A DNA stretch of 64,000 nucleotides from Enterococcus lacertideformus (GTDB lineage Bacteria; Bacillota; Bacilli; Lactobacillales; Enterococcaceae). The notes beneath the pieces are model-generated. The model did no database searches. It was not told where the DNA came from and saw only the letters and a program-made list of their open reading frames with translations. The stretch is from the NCBI GenBank assembly GCA_015680865.1, contig JADAKE010000016.1, forward strand, positions 62,001 through 126,000. Reading direction: 5' to 3'. Positions 38,251 through 49,063 of this stretch are shown piece after piece (position 1 is the first letter of the stretch; every line of letters begins with the position of its first letter). A program made the translations under genes and the position numbers.

Positions 38251-39534
38251 ATGTCAGAAAAAAATAAATTTCATAATAATCATGTGGTTTTAGACATTCA
38301 CGATCGCCCCAAAGCTGGACATTGGGTAGGACTGAGTTTACAACATCTGTTTACCATGTTTGGCGCAACCGTACTTGTTCCGATTTTAGTAGGGATTGAT
38401 CCAGGGATTGCTCTGGTTAATTCGGGGTTAGGAACGCTTGTTTATCTCTTTACTACAAAAGGTAAAATTCCTGCCTATCTGGGAAGTAGCTTTGCTTTTA
38501 TTGCTGCCATGCAAATGCTGATGAAAACAGATGGCTACCCAGCAATTGCACAAGGTGCTCTTACAACTGGACTTGTTTACTTGATCGTTTCGTTGCTTAT
38601 AAAAAAATCGGTTCTACTTGGTTAGACAAGATTCTGCCACCAATCGTTGTAGGACCAGTTATCATGGTTATTGGGTTAGGCTTAGCAGCTAATGCGGCAA
38701 ATAATGCTATGTACAACCAAGGAAATTATGAGTTTAAATACATTGCAGTGGCACTTATTACGTTGGCCTTGACAATTTTCTTCAACATGTGGCTAAAAGG
38801 TTTTTTAGGGTTAATCCCCATTTTGTTAGGTATTATTTGTGGCTATATCGTTGCTTTGCTCTTTGGTATCGTTGATACAAAACCAATTGCTGATGCTGCT
38901 TGGTTTGCTGTTCCAAACTTTGAGATTCCATTTGTGCAATACGAACCTAAGCTTTATTTAGGAGCAATTACTACGATGGCACCGATTGCTTTTGTTACGA
39001 TGACTGAACACATTGGGCATTTGATGGTACTGAATAAATTAACAAAACGTAACTTTTTTGAAGAACCAGGACTACACAAAACCTTGATGGGTGATGGATT
39101 AGCACAAATCGTCGCTGCTTTTGTAGGAGGTCCTCCAGTAACAAGTTATGGAGAAAATATCGGGGTTTTAGCAATTACTCGTGTACACAGTGTTTTCGTT
39201 ATCGGGGGAGCTGCAGTATTTGCAGTAGTCTTAGGTTTTGTTGGTAAATTAAGTGCACTGATCTTAAGTATCCCTGGACCTGTGATTTCAGGAATTAGTT
39301 TCATCTTATTCGGAGTGATCGCTGCAAGCGGCATGAAGATTTTGATTGAAAATAAAATCGATTTTGATCGAAAGAAAAACTTGTTGATTGCTTCAGTAAT
39401 CCTTGTGGTCGGTATCGGGGGGATTAGTTTTTGAAGTAGGGACATTTATTTTATCAGCAATGGCTTTAGCAACTGTACTTGGTATCATCTTAAATCTTAT
39501 CTTACCAGAAACATCACGTAGCGAAGAAAACTAA
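38251..39534 (+). pseudogene. pyrP: Uracil permease with two frameshifts
   Basis: A nucleobase-cation symporter-2 family uracil transporter. The first frame (MSEKNKFHNNHVVLDIHDRP ... LIVSLLIKK) ends at 38625 because a run of 7 A (38601-38607) lacks one base; 8 A would read on into IGSTWLDKILPPIVVGPVIM. The second frame holds the substrate region (GGPPVTSYGENIGVLAITRV) and ends at 39434, where 5 T (39428-39432) replaces the expected 4. The last 33 codons (EVGTFILSAMALATVLGIIL) run to TAA 39532-39534. Total length would be 428 aa, the family norm. Confidence 0.9.
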
Positions 39535-39546
39535 GGAGGAATCATT

Positions 39547-41440
<1,894 letters not shown>

Positions 41441-41445
41441 GATAA

Positions 41446-42522
41446 ATGGAACGATTATTGATTCTGGAAGATGGAACAGTATTTAAAGGTAAAGCTTTTG
41501 GTGCAAAAATCAATGTATTTGGAGAAATTGTTTTTACAACAAGTATGACTGGCTACCAAGAAACGATTACCGATCAAAGTTTTAATGGACAAATCATTGC
41601 ATTTACTTATCCAATGGTAGGAAATTATGGCGTTAATCGAGATGATTATGAGTCCATCTCACCCACTTGTAAAGGAATAGTCGTCAAAGAACATGCACGC
41701 GTGGCATCTAACTGGCGTAGCCAAATGACGCTAGATGAATTTTTAAAGCGTAAAGGCATCCCAGGAATATCTGGAATTGATACACGAGCCTTAACTAGAA
41801 AAATCCGCCAAGTGGGAACTATGAAAGCGAGTATTATTGATGCAGGTGATTCCTTTGATCACGCATTTGATCAGTTAAAAGCAACGGTTCTTGCAACAAA
41901 CCAAGTACAACAAGTCTCAACAAATAAACCATATCCAAGCCCTGGAACAGGTAGAAATGTCGTTGTCATTGACTTTGGCCTGAAACACAGTATTCTACGA
42001 GAATTAAGTAAAAGAAACTGTAATTTAACAGTTTTACCTTATAACACGGATGCACAAACGATTCTTTCACTTGCTCCAGATGGTGTAATGTTGACTAATG
42101 GACCAGGAGATCCAAAAGACGTACCCGAAGCGATTGAGATGATTCGTGGTATCCAAGGAAAAATACCGATTTTTGGTATTTGCTTAGGCCACCAATTGTT
42201 TGCGCTGGCTAATGGGGCAGATACTTACAAAATGAAATTTGGTCATCGTGGATTAAACCATCCAGTTCGAGAAATCGCTACTGGAAGAATTGATTTCACT
42301 TCTCAGAATCATGGATATGCGGTTGATGAAAAAACCGTTGATCAAAAACAACTAATGATTACTCATATTGAAGTAAATGATAGGACTGTCGAAGGGATCA
42401 GGCATCGCCATCACCCAGCATTTAGTGTCCAATTCCACCCTGATGCAGCTCCGGGCCCACACGACGCGCTTCATCTATTTGATGAATTTATGGAAATGAT
42501 GGATGCAGGAGAGGAGAAATAA
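41446..42522 (+). CDS. carA: Carbamoyl-phosphate synthase small subunit
   Basis: The glutaminase subunit that feeds ammonia to CarB. The N-terminal domain ([32 protein letters not shown]) and the class I amidotransferase domain are complete: catalytic Cys in [13 protein letters not shown], and His-x-Glu replaced as [10 protein letters not shown], see below. Most CarA proteins read QFHPEASPGP; here it reads [10 protein letters not shown], so the third member of the Cys-His-Glu triad is Asp, a conservative change. 358 aa. Because carB is deleted behind it, the protein has no partner from this operon. Confidence 0.9.
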   Translation: MERLLILEDGTVFKGKAFGAKINVFGEIVFTTSMTGYQETITDQSFNGQIIAFTYPMVGNYGVNRDDYESISPTCKGIVVKEHARVASNWRSQMTLDEFLKRKGIPGISGIDTRALTRKIRQVGTMKASIIDAGDSFDHAFDQLKATVLATNQVQQVSTNKPYPSPGTGRNVVVIDFGLKHSILRELSKRNCNLTVLPYNTDAQTILSLAPDGVMLTNGPGDPKDVPEAIEMIRGIQGKIPIFGICLGHQLFALANGADTYKMKFGHRGLNHPVREIATGRIDFTSQNHGYAVDEKTVDQKQLMITHIEVNDRTVEGIRHRHHPAFSVQFHPDAAPGPHDALHLFDEFMEMMDAGEEK

Positions 42523-42527
42523 CAACT

Positions 42528-42614
42528 ATGCCAAAACGTACAGATATCAAGAAAATCATGGTTATCGGTTCAGGGCCGATTATTATTGGACAAGCTGCAG
42601 AAATTGTTAGGTAA
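42528..42614 (+). pseudogene. carB: Carbamoyl-phosphate synthase large subunit, only the first 25 codons
   Basis: [20 protein letters not shown] then GQAAE is the exact CarB beginning, starting five bases after carA. At about 42603 the sequence departs from CarB and stops at TAA 42612-42614. Over 1,000 codons of carB are missing, together with any pyrK, pyrD, pyrF and pyrE that normally follow in enterococcal pyr operons. Confidence 0.92.
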
Positions 42615-43020
42615 AAAATCTAAGATATTATATTTATTTGATAAAAAATTATATTTAGTAAATTATAAAGAAAAAATAGCGAATTTAATTGCTGAAAATG
42701 TCATGTGGGAAAATGGTAAACTTTTACAAGAAGGCAAGTATAATGAGGAGCTAATTACAAGGCACCTCCTCGCAAAGACTCCCATTGTATCGGATAATTG
42801 CATAATAGTAGACAGTAAAAAGCTAAAGCAGATTGAAAAAAATGTAGAAAAATTTAAGCAGCGTCACTACACTTCAGTATATAATCATAAACAGGCAATT
42901 GTTCAAACGGACAAGACAATGAGTGACATACAATCAGTAGTGATGGAAACGTCTGGAAAAGAATCTGAGATGAGAGAAAATCAATCAGTTAAAAAGAACT
43001 CAACTGAGCGCTTTTTTTAA
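42603..43020 (+). pseudogene. C-terminal part of an unknown protein fused behind carB remnant
   Basis: An open frame of about 140 codons whose 5' end is lost at the carB deletion point. It can only be entered through TTG 42586, which belongs to carB sequence in another frame. The text is lysine-rich ([20 protein letters not shown], then KLKQIEKNVEKFKQRHYTSV) with no recognised domain or membrane helix. It marks the far side of the deletion, so it identifies which gene lay next to the pyr operon originally or after rearrangement. Confidence 0.5.
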
Positions 43021-43257
43021 GCTTAAGGTAGGGTCTTTATTGATAGGACGCATGTCTAGCATTATGACTTTTTCTAAGGAATTTACATACTTCAAATTTG
43101 TCACAAAAAGATAGTTTTTGCTAATAGCAAGTAATACTTTTTTATAATACAATTTGTTCTTTGCAGTATCTATACGTCAAAGCAGACCGATAGGAATATA
43201 GGTTGCTCAATTTTAGGATTCTTTTTAATAAAGATGAATGTTTTTAGAATAGAGTGT

Positions 43258-43345
43258 TTGAGGCTGGGGCAGAAGCGTTTATCCGTATTTAGAGTGTGAA
43301 ACAAAAGGAATTTTTACTTTTGTCCCATACTCTTTTTTTGTTCTA
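43258..43345. repeat. Dispersed intergenic repeat, copy 3 (short form)
   Basis: TTGAGGCTGGGGCAGAAGCG, then TTTATCCGTATTTAGAGTGT, GAAACAAAAGGAATTTTTAC and TTTTGTCCCATACTC. Same orientation as the 23409 copy but missing its central 30 bases. The surrounding 735-bp gap (43021-43756) has no other supportable feature. Confidence 0.75.
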
Positions 43346-43756
43346 GTTAAAAGTTATTTATGCTAATTTAAAATGCTGTTAGTGGAGAGAGGATGGAGCT
43401 TGTCTTGTTGCTTATTTTTTGTATGTACTGAAGTGTGCTGATAAGCAGAAGTCTAAGAACGCCTCTGAATCTTAGTAATAAATAGTATTTTGCCATTTTT
43501 AAGAAGTTAATTCACTAAAAAATAGTCTATTATACGTCAGTCAAGCTTTATTAGAACCATCACTGAGTATTTTGAAATAATACAGTTTAAAAACAGATGA
43601 TAAACAAAATAAAACGCTTGATTTTTTTGTATAATAGTTAATTATAAAAGTAATTAGTTATGAATTTTGATGATATACAAAAAAAATTTTTGATAAATAT
43701 TGTCTTCTTTATTAAACAGTTCTATAAGTTGTTATAATTTTAAATAGGAGGAATTT

Positions 43757-44479
43757 ATGATTGAATTGGTTCGTGTCACTAAAACATATGAAGAGGCGGA
43801 AGCTCTAAAAAACATTAGTTTTACTGTGGAACATGGTGAAATTATCGGGATAGTAGGAAAAAGTGGTTCAGGGAAATCAACTTTACTTCGCCTGTTAAAT
43901 TTAATGGAACCACCCACATCTGGAAAAATTTTAATTGATGGTGTAGATGCCAAAGACTTGAATAAAAAAGAAAAACGACAGCAGCAACAAAAAATGGGAA
44001 TGATTTTTCAATACTATAATTTGTTAGAAAATTTAAAAGTTTATGAAAATGTTGCGCTACCTTTGAAATTACAAAAGAAAAAAGATCCAGCAAAAATCAA
44101 TCAGTTGTTGGAATTTGTTGATATGTCCCACAAAGCTTCTGCGTATCCTGTAAAACTTTCCGGAGGAGAAAAGCAACGAGTGTCGATTGCCCGAGCATTA
44201 AGTCGGAATCCAGAAATAATATTATGTAACGAAGCCACTAGTTCGTTAGACGAAGAAAATACAGACACTGTGATCCGTCTATTACATAAGGCCCATGAGG
44301 AATTTAAGCCAACGATTTTCTTTGTTAGCCATGAACTTGAAACAGTGAAAAGTTTATGTAAAAGGATTTTTGTAATGGAAAATGGCCAACTGATCGGTGA
44401 ATTAATGAATAATCCTAAACGATATGAAGAGGAAACCCTAACGTATTTTGAAAAAATAAAAAGGAGCTTGACCCAATGA
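43757..44479 (+). CDS. metN: Methionine-type ABC importer ATPase with altered Walker B
   Basis: An ATP-binding subunit of the MetNIQ class. Walker A is GKSGSGKST, the Q loop GMIFQYYNLLENLKV, signature LSGGEKQRVSIARAL and switch histidine FVSHELETV. Walker B reads IILCNEATSSLDEE: the family has LLCDEATSALD, so the magnesium-coordinating Asp is Asn. This would be expected to impair ATP hydrolysis. It is also short (240 aa) because it lacks the C-terminal ACT-like regulatory domain of typical MetN (about 340 aa). It overlaps metI by four bases. RBS AGGAGG. Confidence 0.75.
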   Translation: MIELVRVTKTYEEAEALKNISFTVEHGEIIGIVGKSGSGKSTLLRLLNLMEPPTSGKILIDGVDAKDLNKKEKRQQQQKMGMIFQYYNLLENLKVYENVALPLKLQKKKDPAKINQLLEFVDMSHKASAYPVKLSGGEKQRVSIARALSRNPEIILCNEATSSLDEENTDTVIRLLHKAHEEFKPTIFFVSHELETVKSLCKRIFVMENGQLIGELMNNPKRYEEETLTYFEKIKRSLTQ

Positions 44480-45147
44480 TTCTTTCAAATAATCTGACGG
44501 AGTATTGGCCATCTTTACTGCTTAGTTTAGAAGAAACGGCAATCATTATGTCCATTTCTATGGGGATGTGTTTACTTGGAGGATTACCTTTAGGATTAGG
44601 TTTGTTTCTCTCAAATCCTAAAGTACGCGGACAGAACTCTTGGCTTTATTGTATACTAAATTTTTTGATCACGGTCATCCGTTCTTTTCCTTATTTATTG
44701 TTTGTTATTGCCTTGATCCTCGTAACTCGTTCTGTTTTAGGTAAAGCCTTTGGTCCAGTACCTTCATCTGTTCCACTAAGTATTATTGCGATTGCCATTT
44801 TTGCTCGTTTAGTCGAGCAAGTTTTATTAGACGTTTCAGAAGAAACTTATTTTCTTGCTCATTCTTTGGGGACTACTCAATTACAATATGTATGGCACTT
44901 TTTGTTAGTGGAAGCACGCAGTGGATTGGTATTAGCTTATACCACAACCACTGTTAGTATGGTATCGTATTCTACCGTCATGGGTGTGATTGGAGGCGGA
45001 GGTATTGGAGATTTTGCTGTTCGAGTGGGTTACCAAAGGTATGAGTATGGTGTCATGTATGTAGCGATCGTGATTATGATCGCCTTGGTCTTTGTTTTAC
45101 AAATGATTGGAAACTTCATTGCCCAAACATTAGATAAACGAAAATAG
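44476..45147 (+). CDS. metI: Methionine-type ABC importer permease
   Basis: A 223-aa inner-membrane permease with five predicted helices. The cytoplasmic EAA-type loop that docks on the ATPase reads EETYFLAHSLGTTQLQYVWH, followed by GVIGGGGIGDFAVRVGYQRY, a strong MetI signature. It overlaps metN by four bases and is followed 11 bases later by the binding-protein gene. Intact as an ORF, but its partners are compromised. Confidence 0.85.
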   Translation: MILSNNLTEYWPSLLLSLEETAIIMSISMGMCLLGGLPLGLGLFLSNPKVRGQNSWLYCILNFLITVIRSFPYLLFVIALILVTRSVLGKAFGPVPSSVPLSIIAIAIFARLVEQVLLDVSEETYFLAHSLGTTQLQYVWHFLLVEARSGLVLAYTTTTVSMVSYSTVMGVIGGGGIGDFAVRVGYQRYEYGVMYVAIVIMIALVFVLQMIGNFIAQTLDKRK

Positions 45148-45158
45148 GAGGAAAAAGA

Positions 45159-45971
45159 ATGAAAAAATTTTATCTTATTGGTGTTGAAATAATTGCCGCC
45201 ATCACTTTAGCTGCCTGTGTGAGGAGCAAATCAAACAAAAGAAGAGAAAAAGATCAAAGTGGCAGTTCAACTAGAATCATCGAAGGATATTTTGGAAATT
45301 GCAAAAAAAGAAGTTGAAAAATCGGGGTATACGCTTGAAATTATGGAAGTCAGTGATAATGTTACTTATAATGATGCGGTACAGCATGATGAAGCAGATG
45401 CTAATTTTGCCCAACACGAGCCATTTATGGCGATGTTCAACAAAGAAAAAAAGCCGATCTAGTAGCTGTTCAACCAATTTATTATTTTGCAGGTGGCTTT
45501 TATTCAAAAACATATAACAAAACGAAGGATTTGCCAAAAAATGCCAAAGTTGGTATTCCTAGTGATCCGACAAATGAAGGTCGTGCCTTAGCAATTTTAA
45601 ATAAAAATGGGGTAATCAAGTTAAAAGAAAATAGTGGATTTAATGGGACGGTAGCAGATATTATTGAGAATCCAAAAAATCTCCAATTTGAACGCATTGA
45701 TTTATTAAATTTGGTCAAAGCATACGACGAAAAAGATATTGCGATGGTATTTTGTTACCCAGCCTATTTAGAGCCAGCTGGTCTGTCAACAAAAGATGCT
45801 ATTTTGTTGGAAGATGAAGCAGCTAGCAAACACTATGCCCTTCAACTTGTTACAAGAAACGGGGAAAAAAATAGTGAAAAGATCAAGCTTCTAAAAAAAG
45901 CCATGACAACAAAAGAAGTGGCAGATTATATCAAGAATAATTCTAATGGATCAAATATTCCGGCATTTTAA
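45159..45971 (+). pseudogene. metQ: Methionine-type binding lipoprotein with two frameshifts
   Basis: AGGAGG precedes ATG 45159 and a lipoprotein signal ending LAAC. Directly after the cysteine there is a net 4-base insertion (TGTGTGAGGAGCA instead of TGTGGAGCA), shifting the frame; the mature protein (ANQTKEEKKIKVAVQLESSK) continues one frame over. A run of 7 A near 45448 lacks a base, ending that frame at MFNKEKKPI. It resumes as ADLVAVQPIYYFAGGFYSKT and runs to 45971 with VGIPSDPTNEGRAL and MVFCYPAYLEPAGL, typical of NlpA/MetQ. No binding protein can be made. Confidence 0.9.
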
Positions 45972-46060
45972 TAGAATCACCTGTTTTATCAGTCATTTTT
46001 TGCTATCCAATCAGTGAAATATGCTAGATAGAAGGCGTACTAGAAGTACTTCCTTTAATA

Positions 46061-46124
46061 AAAACTCCTTTCGTATTTGAACAAGTGGCTTTGATCACTT
46101 AATTTAAAACGAAAGGAGTTTTTT
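46061..46124. terminator. Bidirectional terminator between metQ and rqcH
   Basis: AAAACTCCTTTCGT pairs perfectly with ACGAAAGGAGTTTT and T-runs flank both sides. Confidence 0.9.
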
Positions 46125-46171
46125 ATAGGGAGCTTAAAGAATAAGGAAGCATAAAAATGATTTGTTTCATT

Positions 46172-47878
46172 CTATTCTTTTTTTACCATTTTTTTAATTT
46201 TTTCTTCTTCAGGTGTGACAATGATCGTTTTTTGGTTCTCATAAATCACATAGCCCGGTTTTGCCCCATTTGGTTTGCGTAGAAATTTGACTTGGACCAA
46301 ATCGACAGGAACCTGTGCGGAATAACGGTATTTTGAAAAGTAAGCAGCTAATTCTGCGGCTTGCGTAATCGTTTCATCGGTGGGGTGATCACTTTTGATG
46401 ATGACGTGGGATCCAGGTATATTTTTAGCATGTAACCAGTAATCCGTTTTTTTTGCTGTTTTTAGCGATAATTGGTCATTTTGTAAATTATTTTTACCTA
46501 CTAAAATGATCGTCCCATCAGTAGATACATACTGATAGGGTTGCGATAATTTCTTTTTCTTTTGTTTCTTTGTAGTATTTTTTTTCATGTATCCTTCTGC
46601 AGTTAATTCTTCTTTAATAACTTCGATATCCATTGGGCCTGCGATTTCTAGTTGAGAAAGGACAGATTCTAAATAGTGAATCTCATTTTTTGCTTCTTCA
46701 ATTTGTTTGTCGATAAATTTTACCGCATTTTTTAATTTTTGGTAACGCTGGAAATATTTTTGAGCATTTTGATTCGGTGATAATGCTGGATCCAGAATGA
46801 TTTTGATCGCTTGATTGTCTTCATAGTAGTTGGGCAAAATAACTTCCTTTGCTCCTTTAGGTACTTGTGTCATGAACGTGGTCAATAATTCACCATCTCT
46901 GCGGTAATGCTCTGCATTTTCGGAGTCTTTTAACGTCTGCTCTCGTTTCTTCAACTTATTCTTGTTGCGTTTGAGTTCATTCTCAATTTTACGTATAAGT
47001 TCGCCACCTTGCTGTTTTGCTCGGTCTTTCTCGGCTTTTTCTTGGTAATAAGCATCTAATAATGCACTAAGAGTTGGATAAGTCATTTTCCGTTCTGCTG
47101 TTTTTTCTAATGAACGATAAACAAGCGGTGTAAAGAATTCTTTGTTTTTTATTTCAAAAATACAAGGAGATAAGTGGCTGTCGATTGACGAAAAGAATTC
47201 CTCCCACACAATCATTTTTTCGTTGGGACGATCGATTAAACGAGTGACCAATTCTTGTGCTGTATCAAAGCCAATTCCTTGAAATTGTTGTTGCAACTCT
47301 TTTGGGATAAGCCCGATTTGGGACAAACGTTGGAAAATCTTTTCTTTGTCTTGACAGAAAGGATCTAGTTGAACTTGCTTAGGTGGTTCAATATATTCTA
47401 CTCCAGGAAGTAGGGAACGATAAGTGTTTTGGTAGCTACCGATATGCTTAATAGCATCCAAGATTTTACCAGATGCTTTATTAACTAAAATAATCGTGCT
47501 GTGTCTTCCCATCAATTCAACAATCAAAACAATATTTTGTAAATCACCAAGTTCATCTCTTTTAGTGAAATGAAAATGAACTACTCGGTCATTTTTGATT
47601 TGTTCAATTGTTTCCAAAATCGCCCCCTCAAGATGTTTGCGTAACAACTGGACAAAGTTCGGTGGTGTATCAGGATTTTGATAGCTGATTTTAGTAATCT
47701 GGATGCGTGCATAACTAGGATGTGCGGATAATAGCAAACGATGATTTTTACCAAGAGAACGAATCACTAAAACAACTTCATTTTCATAAGGTTGGTGGAT
47801 TTTAGAAATTCGACCAGATAATAGAGTCTCACGCAATTCATTAATCATTGCATGGGTAAATACACCATCAAAGGACAT
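46172..47878 (-). CDS. rqcH: RqcH (NFACT family; FbpA-like) ribosome quality-control factor
   Basis: A 568-aa NFACT protein that binds stalled 50S subunits and adds alanine tails to trapped nascent chains; older names describe it as a fibronectin-binding protein. NFACT-N: MSFDGVFTHAMINELRETLL and SGRISKIHQPYENEVVLVIR. A central HhH and long coiled coil follow (about 275-430, e.g. KKREQTLKDSENAEHYRRDG). NFACT-R has DYWLHAKNIPGSHVIIKS, SKYRYSAQVPVDLVQ and KFLRKPNGAKPGYVIYENQK. Full length and intact. Monocistronic. Confidence 0.92.
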   Translation of the reverse strand: MSFDGVFTHAMINELRETLLSGRISKIHQPYENEVVLVIRSLGKNHRLLLSAHPSYARIQITKISYQNPDTPPNFVQLLRKHLEGAILETIEQIKNDRVVHFHFTKRDELGDLQNIVLIVELMGRHSTIILVNKASGKILDAIKHIGSYQNTYRSLLPGVEYIEPPKQVQLDPFCQDKEKIFQRLSQIGLIPKELQQQFQGIGFDTAQELVTRLIDRPNEKMIVWEEFFSSIDSHLSPCIFEIKNKEFFTPLVYRSLEKTAERKMTYPTLSALLDAYYQEKAEKDRAKQQGGELIRKIENELKRNKNKLKKREQTLKDSENAEHYRRDGELLTTFMTQVPKGAKEVILPNYYEDNQAIKIILDPALSPNQNAQKYFQRYQKLKNAVKFIDKQIEEAKNEIHYLESVLSQLEIAGPMDIEVIKEELTAEGYMKKNTTKKQKKKKLSQPYQYVSTDGTIILVGKNNLQNDQLSLKTAKKTDYWLHAKNIPGSHVIIKSDHPTDETITQAAELAAYFSKYRYSAQVPVDLVQVKFLRKPNGAKPGYVIYENQKTIIVTPEEEKIKKMVKKE

Positions 47879-48085
47879 GATTCATTCCTCATTTCTTTTC
47901 ATAAGTAATTTCATTATAACGAAAAACAAAGAGAAAAACCAATTTGCAAAGTAAATAATAAAACTAGACTTTTTTATGAAAGAAGTAGTAAAGAAAAATA
48001 ATACTTTTGATTATCTTTTTATTCTAGACAAAAGTTAGGTATAATAAAAGAAAAAAGAAAGAAGGTGATCGTTATTTGGAAAGGA

Positions 48086-48673
48086 ATGAGTAAAAAATGC
48101 AAAAACAATTATAAATATTTTTTAGATGACTTTGAAGAGTACCCTAAAAAATATTTTGTTCGTCTATTTCTTATCTTCTTTGTTTCTTTGCTTGTTACGG
48201 TCACAATGTTCGTCTTTCCTCAAAGGATTAGAGAAGAAGAAGTTGCGAGTTTAGTGTACACTACGATTGATTCCCCAAAACTTCAACCATTAACTATAGG
48301 AGAAGCCCAAAAGATAATTAAAGAAAGTAAAGCAATCTCTGTCTTATTTACTGTACCGAAAGGCGAAAAGTATCAAGAGCTGATGAAGCTTTTTCATAAT
48401 GTCAGAAAAATGGATGAGTTGAATCGACCAATCTATTTTTATCCCCTTATCTATCACGTCAATGAGTTAGCAAAAGAATATAATCTAGCTAAAAATCAAA
48501 TGACTATTATTTTTTTCAAAGAGGGTAAAGAAGCGAATCGTCTAACTATTGAAGAAAACAAACAGTACAACTTCTCGGATGAACTTATACCAGAGATTAA
48601 TCGGTTACCTCTAACCAATATACAAAAATTAGAAAACGAACTTGTTATGGAAAATACACAAGATATAGAGTAA
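48086..48673 (+). CDS. Membrane-anchored protein with thioredoxin-like domain
   Basis: One N-terminal membrane helix (FVRLFLIFFVSLLVTVTMFV) followed by an outside domain of about 130 residues with a thioredoxin-like rhythm: AISVLFTVPKGEKYQELMKL, NRPIYFYPLIYHV, QMTIIFFKEGKEANRL. No CxxC is present, so it is not a redox thioredoxin. The frame opens at GTG 48065 with GAAGGTGAT overlapping it; ATG 48086 has AAAGG very close. Start uncertain, 195-202 aa. Function unknown. Confidence 0.55.
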   Translation: MSKKCKNNYKYFLDDFEEYPKKYFVRLFLIFFVSLLVTVTMFVFPQRIREEEVASLVYTTIDSPKLQPLTIGEAQKIIKESKAISVLFTVPKGEKYQELMKLFHNVRKMDELNRPIYFYPLIYHVNELAKEYNLAKNQMTIIFFKEGKEANRLTIEENKQYNFSDELIPEINRLPLTNIQKLENELVMENTQDIE

Positions 48674-48720
48674 GGGCAAGTTGAAGCAACTAGTCGTTTA
48701 TCTGAATGGACAAAAAAGAG

Positions 48721-48749
48721 TTGACGAACGATCATAATTCGATTAGACT
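48721..48749 (+). promoter_or_regulatory. Sigma-A promoter of the tryptophan-importer leader
   Basis: TTGACG (48721-48726), 17 bp, TAGACT (48744-48749), placing transcription start about 25 bp before the leader-peptide ATG. Confidence 0.6.
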
Positions 48750-48781
48750 AAAGATGATTATAAAGGGAAGGGTGATCCGCA

Positions 48782-48844
48782 ATGAACTTATCAAACCAAT
48801 GTTTAACAGTAATTAATCAAGCTTGGCGTAACTGGCGTAGATAA
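48782..48844 (+). CDS. Tryptophan leader peptide, 20 aa
   Basis: MNLSNQCLTVINQAWRNWRR followed by TAA. Two tryptophan codons lie close together near the end (48824-48826 and 48833-48835) in an otherwise ordinary 20-residue ORF, the hallmark of translation-controlled attenuation. AAGGGAAGGGTG precedes the ATG at a suitable distance. Directly downstream are alternative RNA hairpins and then a three-gene importer of the type assigned to tryptophan. Confidence 0.8.
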   Translation: MNLSNQCLTVINQAWRNWRR

Positions 48845-48963
48845 GTTGTATTGATGGTGAACTTTTAACCATAGATACAACTTTTTAGAGTACAAATCTA
48901 AAATTTGTATCTATGCTAGACAAGAAAATTGACTACCGCATAGATTCGTTCTATGCGGTTTTT
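48843..48963 (+). promoter_or_regulatory. Tryptophan attenuator with alternative hairpins
   Basis: Five mutually exclusive segments can be read. A (48843-48851, AAGTTGTAT) pairs with B (ATACAACTT, about 48875-48883), extended by ATGGT/ACCAT. B (ATAGATACAA, 48871-48880) can instead pair with C (TTGTATCTAT, 48905-48914). C (ATCTATGC, 48909-48916) can pair with D (GCATAGAT, 48938-48945). D (ACCGCATAGA, 48935-48944) can pair with E (TCTATGCGGT, 48950-48959), which is followed by five T: the terminator. A ribosome at the leader stop would cover A and favour B:C plus D:E (stop). A ribosome held at the first Trp codon leaves A free, giving A:B plus C:D (read-through). Confidence 0.75.
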
Positions 48964-49063
48964 GTATATAAAAAGACAATGGCCGTTGGGGTGATTGTCT
49001 TTTTTTGTCAGTTAAAAGTATAAACTTGATTGATGATTAATAATGGAATTTGGGGGCAGAAAA

